The translations under genes and the position numbers were made by a program. Below, in pieces: positions 56,460-64,000 of a DNA stretch of 64,000 nt; position 1 is the first letter of the stretch, and each line of letters starts with the position of its first letter. Source of the stretch: Pedomonas sp051304405 (lineage in GTDB: Bacteria > Pseudomonadota > Alphaproteobacteria > Sphingomonadales > Sphingomonadaceae); assembly GCF_051304405.1 (NCBI RefSeq), contig NZ_JBPPGG010000004.1, forward strand, positions 186,001 to 250,000. Reading direction: 5' to 3'. The notes beneath the pieces were generated by a model. That model saw only the letters and a list, made by a program, of their open reading frames with translations. It did no database searches and was not told the DNA's origin.

Positions 56460-58832
56460 CTACCGTTCCAGACGGTGGCGAAAGACCAGTGTTCCCGACA
56501 TTCCCCCTGCCTCGACGGCGGCGGTGAAATCCCGGGTGGCGCTGCGCTGAAGCGCCACATCCAGCGGCTGTTCCGTTTCCACGGCAAGGTTCAGAAAGCG
56601 CGGCGTCACCCTGCCGCGCAGCCGCAGCGGGCCGAGCGCGTCGAACTCCACCTCAACGGCAAAGCATACCTCCTGTCCCGCTCCGTCGCGCCGGGTGCCG
56701 GGCGCGTCCTCCTCCTCCCGGCGCACGGGCTGCCAGACCAGCATGGTCAGCGGCATCGGGCCGTGCGGCGTTTGCAGGGTCATGACGAGCGGCAGGGCGT
56801 CGGGCGCGGAATCCGCTGCCCCGCGCGCAATGGTCGGTGCGGCTGTTGCCGCTCTCACCAGATCGGCGGCGCGGGCGGGGGGCGGCGGTGCGGGCGGCAG
56901 CGCGGCGTTTGCCTCGACAGGAACATCCGCGAGGCTGCCCCGCGTCCTTGCCATGCTGGCGTGCGACGTCACGTCGAAGCCCCTGCGCCCCAGCGCCTGC
57001 ATGACCGCCAGCACCAGCGCTTCGCCCGGATCAAGCGGCGCGGCAGGGCTGCGGATGGCCTCGGGCGTGATGGTCACGCCAGCGCCCGGCATCGGCACGC
57101 CCGGCGCGGGAGGCAGAGCAGGAGACGTTGGCGCGGCCACCTCCGGCGCGTCGGCGTCCGCGCCGCTTGCGGAGGCAGGCGTGGCGGGAGCGGCGGGCCG
57201 GGCAGGGCCTTCCGCGCTGACCCCGGTGTTGTGCGGCGTAGGCGTCGCGGCCAGCAGGGCGTCCCGGCCGCGCGTGACCAGCAGGATCAGTTGGGTGCCG
57301 GGCTCGGGCCGGGGCAGGTGGGCAGGCAGATCAATCGTCAGCACGGCACCACCGGCCGCGAGCCGCATCGTCTGGCGCGGCTCCGCCCCCGGAGCAGCCG
57401 GGCCGGGCTGGGCCCCTGCATCCCTTTCCGGTCCGTGAGGGCGCACATTCCCCTCCTGCACCTGCGCGCGCACCCCAAGAGGGGTGGCGTTGCCGGCCGC
57501 TGCCGTTTGGGCGGTCGACTCCGGCACAGGGGGGAGAGCGGATGAGAGCTCAGGGGTCTTTCCGCCCGCCTCCGTGGAGAAGGCAGCGCCGGGCGCGGGG
57601 CTCCCTTGCGCACCTGCGGGCTGGGCTGGCGCTCCATCGCTGCCCGCGCCACCACCGGAAATGGGTGTGGCAGGGGCCGGGCTGGTCCCTGGCGCCCGAG
57701 GTGCGGCAGGGGGCGCGGCGGCAGCAGCGCCAGACCCGGTGTTACCAGCGGCGGGCGAGGGTGCGTCCGGCGGCAGCACGACGGCGGTGACGAGTCGGCC
57801 ATTGGCGGCAAGACGGGCCAGCGGCGACTCCGGGGCAGGTTGCGTCAGCGGCGTCACCTCGCCCGGTTCCGCCACCGCCAGCACGCTGACAGCAGCGGCT
57901 GCCGGGGGCCTGCCGGGCGACTCGACGCGCAAGGCGAGCACCGGCGCATCGAGCAGGATTGTCAGGGCTTGGGCGGCCGCCCTGTCGGCGGGCAGCGGCG
58001 CGGCTGTCTCTCCCCCGGGGGCGAGCCCGGCGATGGGGCCCGAGGCAACAGGCGGCAGGCCCACACCGGGCCCGGGCCGGACACTCTGGCCGGGCGCGAG
58101 TGGAGTCGGGCCGGACTGCGACAGGCCGGGAGAGGTGTTCGCAGCGGGGGCGGTGGGAGGCCGCAGGTCCGGGGTCTCGGCAAGGGCACCGCGCCCGCGC
58201 AGCGGCAGGGGGTCGCCCGGGAACAGGCTGGGCAGCGGCAGCTCCTCCAGCGCCGGTGCAGGCGGCATCGGCGGCAGCGGCGCGGCCCTTGGGGGAAGCG
58301 GCGGCGCGGCAGAGGGCGGGGCGGCAGAGGGCGGGGCGTTCTCCGGCGGTAGCGGCGGCACTGCCCGGTCGGGCAGGGCGACAAGCGCCAGCCGCACCGG
58401 CCGGGGCGGGTCAAGCGCCGTGCCGTCAACCGCCACCAGCAGGGCGGCAATGGCGCGGTCAGCGCGGGTGAGCACGACGGAGAGTTCGCTCTCCGCCGGC
58501 AGGTCCGGTGCGGGATCGACGACAAACCCGCCCTCCGGTGTCTCCAGCCAGGCATGGGGGCGCAGGGCGGGCGGAAAGCGCAGGGCCCCGCGCAACTCCT
58601 GCCCCACCTTGAGGCCCGCCAGCGTCGCGGCCAGGGCAACGGCGGGCTCGGCGCCGCTGGAGGTTGCGGGGCGGCCTGCCGTCTCCGGCGCGGCGGCTGG
58701 CGACGGCGCAAGCGCGCTGGCGTGGCCGGCGCTGCCGGTGTCGCGGGTGCCTGCCCCCTGCGCGCCGGTTCCGTGCGCCCCTGCGGGTTGCTGGACCGGC
58801 GCTGCGCCGCCGACCGCGCCCGCCTTCGTCAT
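56460..58832 (-). CDS. fliK: flagellar hook-length control protein FliK-like
   Basis: A 790-residue protein whose Ala/Pro/Gly-rich first about 640 residues are low complexity, with repeated PPSAAPPSAAPP-type tracts, and whose last about 150 residues form a Flg_hook domain: MTLQTPHGPMPLTMLVWQPV, VCFAVEVEFDALGPLRLRGRV, NLAVETEQPLDVALQRSATRDF, ending in VFRHRLER. The order intrinsically disordered ruler then Flg_hook is the FliK design; length and repeats are unusually large and may set hook length. It is the last gene of the flhA-flhF-flhG-fliK run, four bases after flhG. Confidence 0.8.
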   Translation of the reverse strand: MTKAGAVGGAAPVQQPAGAHGTGAQGAGTRDTGSAGHASALAPSPAAAPETAGRPATSSGAEPAVALAATLAGLKVGQELRGALRFPPALRPHAWLETPEGGFVVDPAPDLPAESELSVVLTRADRAIAALLVAVDGTALDPPRPVRLALVALPDRAVPPLPPENAPPSAAPPSAAPPLPPRAAPLPPMPPAPALEELPLPSLFPGDPLPLRGRGALAETPDLRPPTAPAANTSPGLSQSGPTPLAPGQSVRPGPGVGLPPVASGPIAGLAPGGETAAPLPADRAAAQALTILLDAPVLALRVESPGRPPAAAAVSVLAVAEPGEVTPLTQPAPESPLARLAANGRLVTAVVLPPDAPSPAAGNTGSGAAAAAPPAAPRAPGTSPAPATPISGGGAGSDGAPAQPAGAQGSPAPGAAFSTEAGGKTPELSSALPPVPESTAQTAAAGNATPLGVRAQVQEGNVRPHGPERDAGAQPGPAAPGAEPRQTMRLAAGGAVLTIDLPAHLPRPEPGTQLILLVTRGRDALLAATPTPHNTGVSAEGPARPAAPATPASASGADADAPEVAAPTSPALPPAPGVPMPGAGVTITPEAIRSPAAPLDPGEALVLAVMQALGRRGFDVTSHASMARTRGSLADVPVEANAALPPAPPPPARAADLVRAATAAPTIARGAADSAPDALPLVMTLQTPHGPMPLTMLVWQPVRREEEDAPGTRRDGAGQEVCFAVEVEFDALGPLRLRGRVTPRFLNLAVETEQPLDVALQRSATRDFTAAVEAGGMSGTLVFRHRLER

Positions 58833-58836
58833 GGCG

Positions 58837-59637
58837 TCAGTCCTTCGCGATCCGGGCGGCGAGCGCTTCGATGTCCTGCGCGGCGGGGCTGTCCGGGTAA
58901 CGGGCCAGCAGCGACATCTGGGCGCGGATGCTGTCCTTCACCTTGTTGTCGCGCCGGATGATGCCGGCGAGCGGCGGGGTGAACTTGAGGAAGTTGGCGC
59001 AGGCGCGGGAGATGGTCTCGTAGGTCTGCTCGCCCTCGCGGCGGCCTTGCGCCTGGTTGATGACGATGCGGATATCCGCCGACGGGTCGCGCAGGCGCCG
59101 CAGCTTGATGAAGGCGTAGGCGTCGGTGATGGAGGTGGGCTCGGGCGTCACCACCACGAGGCAGCGGCCGCCGTGGCTGGAGAGAATGGCCACCGGCTGC
59201 TCGATGCCCGCGCCGAGGTCGAGGAGCACGTGGTCATAGGCGCCCGCCGCCTGCACGAGGTTCTGCCGCAGGCCGATGAGCGCATCGCGCCCGAGACCGG
59301 CCAGCGTGCCCGCGCCCGACCGTCCCGCCACCACATCGAACCCGGCCGTGCGGGCCGCATCGTCCTCGTAGCGGCACAGTGCTTCCGTCAGCTTCAGGCG
59401 GCCGGAGAGAATGTCGGAGGTGTCCGCCTCCGGCGAAAGGCCGAGCTGGATGTCCACGTTGGCAAGGCCCAGGTCGCCGTCGAACAGCATGACCTTGCGG
59501 CCCATGCGCGCCAGTGCGTGCGACAGACTGATGGCCAGCCAGGTCTTGCCCACACCGCCCTTGCCGGAGGCGATGGTGATGAGGCGCTTCTCGTTGGGAT
59601 GGGGCAGAGGACGCAATTGGGAAACCGGGGCGGTCAT
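58837..59637 (-). CDS. flhG: MinD/ParA-family flagellar number regulator FlhG
   Basis: A 266-residue ATPase that limits flagellar number by stimulating FlhF GTPase. It begins with the deviant Walker A KRLITIASGKGGVGKTWLAI (about 17-36), followed by VMLFDGDLGLANVDIQLG, VLLDLGAGIEQPVAILS, VVVTPEPTSITDAYAFIK and the FlhG-typical LAGIIRRDNKVKDSIRAQMSLLARYPDSPAAQDI end. Its ATG overlaps the flhF stop (ATGA), so the two are translationally coupled. Also called FleN/YlxH. Confidence 0.96.
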   Translation of the reverse strand: MTAPVSQLRPLPHPNEKRLITIASGKGGVGKTWLAISLSHALARMGRKVMLFDGDLGLANVDIQLGLSPEADTSDILSGRLKLTEALCRYEDDAARTAGFDVVAGRSGAGTLAGLGRDALIGLRQNLVQAAGAYDHVLLDLGAGIEQPVAILSSHGGRCLVVVTPEPTSITDAYAFIKLRRLRDPSADIRIVINQAQGRREGEQTYETISRACANFLKFTPPLAGIIRRDNKVKDSIRAQMSLLARYPDSPAAQDIEALAARIAKD

Positions 59638-60626
59638 GAGGCGGCCTTTTCTTGCACAATACGGGCAATGTGATTGGGGTCGGGTTTGTCGAGGAGATAT
59701 TCCGCCAGCGCCATGGGGCTGGCGGGCTGAATGAGGTCGGCCAGATACGGGCTGGCGGAGAAACCGGCCAGCGCGAGGCGCGAGCGGATCGGCGCCGTGA
59801 GCGTGGCCGCGAGGCGGCGGCTGGCGTCGAGCCGGGTGACGATCATGCGCCGCACGCCGAGCGAGGCGAAGATCTCCGCCATCTCGGCCGCTTCCAGCGC
59901 GTCGGCGCCCGCCGCCATCACCCAGACGGGCTCGGCGCCCGAGCGCTTGACCGCGTAGGCCAGCAGCTCGATGTCGGCGAGGGCGTAGGGGTTGATCCCC
60001 ATGCTGTCGATGACGGTGAAGCCTTCATAGAGGGGCGTCAGCAGCCGCTCCAGGTGGGCGGCGTCGTCGGCGCAGGCCATCTCCACCTCCGCCGGGCCGC
60101 AGAAGGCGCGCAGCTGCTCCACCGCGCCCGCCGCCTTGCTGTCCAGCGTGATGACCCGGGCCGGCCGGTCCTGCCCGCGCGCTTCCACCGCGAGACGCAC
60201 GGCGGCCAGCGTCTTGCCCTGGCCCGGCGCGCCCAGCAGCAGCAGCGGGCGGTTGGAGGCAACGTCGATCGGCATCACCTTCACCTGATCGTCGATCGCC
60301 ATGGCGAAGGCTTCCGCCATGTCGCAGTCCGGCCGCGCGGCGGCGCTGGTTTGCAGCCGGGTGGACAGCGGCGAGGGGATGCCGTGATAGCGCAGCACCG
60401 CCGCCAGATGCGCAGCGTCGAACGGCTGGAACGGCCGGGTGACGACGGGGTCGGGCGCGTCGATCGGCTCGGGCTCGGGGCGATGCTCGATCGCGGCGGT
60501 TATGCGCACGAGCCCGGAGCGCTTGTCATGGTCGATGTTGACGATGACCGCATCGTCCCCCAGCTCGGCGCGGACTTTCTCCCTCGCCTGCTCGACGGTC
60601 TTGCCGGTGTAGATCTTTAGACGCAC
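59634..60626 (-). CDS. flhF: FlhF-like SRP-family GTPase with altered G motifs
   Basis: FlhF positions the polar flagellum. This 330-residue homolog is short and divergent: the N-terminus MRLKIYTGKTVEQAREKVRAELGDDAVIVN is typical, but G1 reads LLGAPGQGKTLAA (about 131-143) instead of GPTGVGKTTT, G3 reads VIDSMGINP instead of DTAG, and G4 reads VTRLDASRRLAA instead of TKLDE. The first G1 lysine and the final aspartate of G4 remain, so nucleotide binding is possible; hydrolysis is doubtful. It sits between flhA and flhG in the usual order. Confidence 0.88.
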   Translation of the reverse strand: MRLKIYTGKTVEQAREKVRAELGDDAVIVNIDHDKRSGLVRITAAIEHRPEPEPIDAPDPVVTRPFQPFDAAHLAAVLRYHGIPSPLSTRLQTSAAARPDCDMAEAFAMAIDDQVKVMPIDVASNRPLLLLGAPGQGKTLAAVRLAVEARGQDRPARVITLDSKAAGAVEQLRAFCGPAEVEMACADDAAHLERLLTPLYEGFTVIDSMGINPYALADIELLAYAVKRSGAEPVWVMAAGADALEAAEMAEIFASLGVRRMIVTRLDASRRLAATLTAPIRSRLALAGFSASPYLADLIQPASPMALAEYLLDKPDPNHIARIVQEKAAS

Positions 60627-60719
60627 GGTTCGATCAAGCCCTCTTGTCCGCCCCCACTGTGGCGCACCATGGCAAACGAGACGTTAACGCCCTGAAACTT
60701 TCGCGCATGTTCCATCGGG

Positions 60720-62837
60720 TCAGATGCTGCCTACGGCGCGAATCTTCGCCTTGGGGTGAATTTCGTTCTGGCTGAGCACCACCGTGGCCGGCCGGAACCG
60801 CTCGACGATCGAGCGCACGTAGGGGCGAATGCCGGGCGAGGTGAGGAGGCACGGCAACTCGCCCCGGCCCGCCTGCTGCTCGAAGGCATCGCGCACGGCG
60901 GCGATGAACTCCTGCAAATGGGTGGGGGCCATGGCCAGCTGCTTTTCCTCGCCCGGGCCGGTGAGGCTCTCGGCGAATCGCTGCTCCCACAGCGGCGAGA
61001 GGGTAAGCAGGGAGATCACGCCGTTGCGCGCGTTGGCCGCGCAGATCTGGCGGGCGAGGCGGGCGCGCACATGCTCGGTGATCATGACGAGGCTCTGGGT
61101 ATAGCCCACCGCCTCGGCGATGCCTTCCAGAATGGTCGGCAGGTCGCGGATCGAGACCTGCTCGCCCAGCAGGTTCTGGAGCACCCGCTGCACGCCCGAG
61201 AGCGCAATGCGGTTGGGAATGAGGTCGGCGATGAGCTTCTGGTTCTCCTGGCCCAGCTCGTCCAGCAGCTTCTGGGTCTCGGCGTAGGAGAGCAGCTCGG
61301 GGATGTTGTCCTTGATCGCCTCGGTCAGGTGGGTGGTGATGACGGTCGGGGCATCCACCACCGTGTAGCCGCGGAAGTTGGCCTCGTCGCGCAGGCCCTT
61401 GTCCACCCACAGGGCGGGCAGGCCGAAGGCGGGCTCGCGCGTGTCCTCGCCCGGCAGGTCGACGCGCTCGCCGCTCGGGTGCATCACCAGCAGCATGCCC
61501 GGGCGCAGGTCGCCCCGGCCCACCTCGGTTTCCTTGATGAAGATCGCGTAGGTGTTGGGCGGCAGCGCCATGTTGTCGAGGATACGCACCGACGGCATGA
61601 TGAAGCCGAAATCGGTCGCCAGCTGGCGGCGCAGCGCCTTGATCTGGTCGGTCAGGCGATGGCCCGACGAATTGTCGTTGACCAGCGAGAGCAGGCCGTA
61701 GCCCAGCTCCAGCCGGATCTGGTCCATGGCGAGCGCGGCGGTGATCGGCTCCTCGGCGGGCGTGGCCTTGGCCAGTTCCTCGGCGGCCCTGGCCTCCTCG
61801 GCCTTGATGACGGCGTCCTTCTGCTTCTTCATCAGCGCCCAGGCGGCATAGCCGGTCAGCCCGGAGAGAATGGCGAAGGGCAGGAACGGCAGGCCGGGCA
61901 GGAAGGCGATGCAGGCGAGCAGGCCCGAGACCACGGCCAGCGCCTTGGGATAGTTGGTGAGCTGGCCGATCAGCGCTTCGTCGGTGCGGCCCGCGACACC
62001 GCCCTTGGTGACGAGCAGACCGGCGGCGGTCGAGACCACCAGCGCCGGGATCTGCGAGACCAGACCATCGCCGATGGTCAGGACCGTATAGGTGTGGAAG
62101 GCCGTGCCGAAATCCACGCCGTGGATGCCGACGCCCACGATGAGGCCAACGACGATGTTGATGCCGGTGATGAGCAGGCCCGCCACCGCGTCGCCGCGCA
62201 CGAACTTGCTGGCACCGTCCATCGCGCCGAAAAAGCCGCTCTCGGCCTCGATTTCCTTGCGCCGCGCCTTGGCCTGCGTCTCGTCGATGAGGCCCGAGGA
62301 GAGGTCCGCGTCGATCGCCATCTGCTTGCCGGGCATGGCGTCCAGGCTGAAGCGGGCGGCCACTTCCGCGATGCGCCCCGCGCCCTTGGTGATGACGACG
62401 AAGTTGATGACGAGGAGGATGAGGAACAGCGTGATGCCGATGACGGCGTCGCCGCCCATGATGAACGAGCCGAAGGCCTGGACGATGCCGCCCGCCGCGT
62501 GGGTGCCCTCATGGCCGTGGGCGAGGATCAGGCGGGTGGTGGCGATGTTCAGGCCGAGCCGGAACATGGTGACCACCAGCAGGATCGTCGGGAAGGACGA
62601 AAGCTGAAGCGGCTTCTCGATGAACAGCGTCGTCATCAGGATGAGGACGGCGAGGGTGATCGAGAGCGCCAGCCCCATGTCCAGAAGCCAGGTGGGCAGG
62701 GGCAGGATCAGCATCAGCACGATGGCGAGGATGCCCACCGCCATCGCGATGTCCTGCGACGGCGTGATCCGGTTCAGCAGGCCCGCAAGGCCGCCGCCCG
62801 TTGCCGCCGCGGGCTTTTCCGTGGTTGCATCCGCCAT
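60720..62837 (-). CDS. flhA: flagellar biosynthesis protein FlhA
   Basis: Inner-membrane core of the flagellar export gate, nonamer ring. The 705-residue protein has seven to eight helices in the first about 330 residues (LPLPTWLLDMGLALSITLAVLILMTTLFIEKPLQLSSFPTILL, RFSLDAMPGKQMAIDADLSSGLID, the charged AKARRKEIEAESGFFGAMDGASKFVRGDAVAG loop) and a cytoplasmic domain that docks substrates and FliI-FliJ. The C-terminus ends RPATVVLSQNEIHPKAKIRAVGSI as expected. It heads the flhA-flhF-flhG-fliK run, downstream of flbD by 77 bp. Confidence 0.98.
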   Translation of the reverse strand: MADATTEKPAAATGGGLAGLLNRITPSQDIAMAVGILAIVLMLILPLPTWLLDMGLALSITLAVLILMTTLFIEKPLQLSSFPTILLVVTMFRLGLNIATTRLILAHGHEGTHAAGGIVQAFGSFIMGGDAVIGITLFLILLVINFVVITKGAGRIAEVAARFSLDAMPGKQMAIDADLSSGLIDETQAKARRKEIEAESGFFGAMDGASKFVRGDAVAGLLITGINIVVGLIVGVGIHGVDFGTAFHTYTVLTIGDGLVSQIPALVVSTAAGLLVTKGGVAGRTDEALIGQLTNYPKALAVVSGLLACIAFLPGLPFLPFAILSGLTGYAAWALMKKQKDAVIKAEEARAAEELAKATPAEEPITAALAMDQIRLELGYGLLSLVNDNSSGHRLTDQIKALRRQLATDFGFIMPSVRILDNMALPPNTYAIFIKETEVGRGDLRPGMLLVMHPSGERVDLPGEDTREPAFGLPALWVDKGLRDEANFRGYTVVDAPTVITTHLTEAIKDNIPELLSYAETQKLLDELGQENQKLIADLIPNRIALSGVQRVLQNLLGEQVSIRDLPTILEGIAEAVGYTQSLVMITEHVRARLARQICAANARNGVISLLTLSPLWEQRFAESLTGPGEEKQLAMAPTHLQEFIAAVRDAFEQQAGRGELPCLLTSPGIRPYVRSIVERFRPATVVLSQNEIHPKAKIRAVGSI

Positions 62838-62914
62838 GACTGTCCGCCGGTTCCTGTTTCTCTGGTTTGCTGTCTATCGCAGGCGGGGCCTGGCCCCTCC
62901 TGCAACAAACCGCC

Positions 62915-64000
<1,086 letters not shown>

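Noticed and set aside
57484..59673. Open frame of 729 codons on the plus strand
   Set aside because: Antisense to fliK and flhG; composition is a shadow of the Ala/Pro-rich fliK repeats.

Overview
The window is a GC-rich chromosomal segment of an alphaproteobacterium. The lineage follows from the gene content: the cell-cycle regulators CtrA and DivK, the MipZ division-site ATPase, the flagellar activator FlbD, a PHA phasin beside clpS, a CtaA/COX15-type heme A synthase, a MerC/Zur pair and a homospermidine-type polyamine pair. TTAA-N7-TTAA-like CtrA boxes and GANTC (CcrM-type) sites occur in the matching intergenic regions. I cannot place it below class level. There are no rRNA or tRNA genes, insertion sequences, prophage or CRISPR arrays; almost everything is ordinary core chromosome, and most candidate novelty lies between genes.

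Layout. 1-5.2 kb: clpS (cut by the window start), phasin, phosphoglucomutase/phosphomannomutase, a DnaJ-domain membrane protein and mipZ on the minus strand, then divergent panC. 5.3-10.9 kb: a Sel1 protein, then a minus-strand run with a FemAB-like acyltransferase, a GDPD-fold protein that has lost its catalytic residues, RidA, zinc-ribbon DNA polymerase IV, a HAD hydrolase and DUF3572. 10.9-18.8 kb: divK, two membrane proteins, an EF-G paralog, DUF418, gamma carbonic anhydrase, argC and motA. 18.8-19.5 kb: a 660-bp gene-poor interval with a candidate type I toxin-antitoxin-like locus (24-codon hydrophobic peptide, SD-sequestering stem, antisense promoter and intrinsic terminator). 19.5-28.9 kb: a secreted hypothetical, a redoxin, a DsbD/ScsB-like reductase, rplM-rpsI, a TonB-dependent receptor, DUF2237, cutA and heme A synthase.

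29-38.6 kb: merC-zur behind a likely Zur box, a MscS channel, the dxs-tlyA-23S/tRNA methyltransferase operon, small unknowns, a TetR regulator and a methyltransferase. 38.7-48.9 kb: a polyamine pair (deoxyhypusine synthase-like enzyme and ornithine decarboxylase), threonine dehydratase, EF-hand protein, greB, lytic transglycosylase, dapA, smpB, a poorly resolved membrane protein and a sulfite-oxidase-like molybdoenzyme. 49.1-53.6 kb: an M13 peptidase and a BlaI/BlaR-type (M56) pair. 53.6-64 kb: flagellar genes fliJ-fliI divergent from ctrA, then flbD-flhA-flhF-flhG-fliK on the minus strand, flbD being cut by the window end.

Together the motility genes (motA, fliIJ, flhAFG, fliK, flbD) and CtrA/DivK/MipZ form the polar-flagellum and cell-cycle module of an alphaproteobacterium, and CtrA-like boxes lie before motA and ctrA. 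A recurring oddity is that several genes carry short tandem duplications (15-25 bp) that begin at, or within a few bases after, the stop codon. Starts were chosen by Shine-Dalgarno sequence, signal peptide and family length; several long open frames antisense to real genes were discarded.
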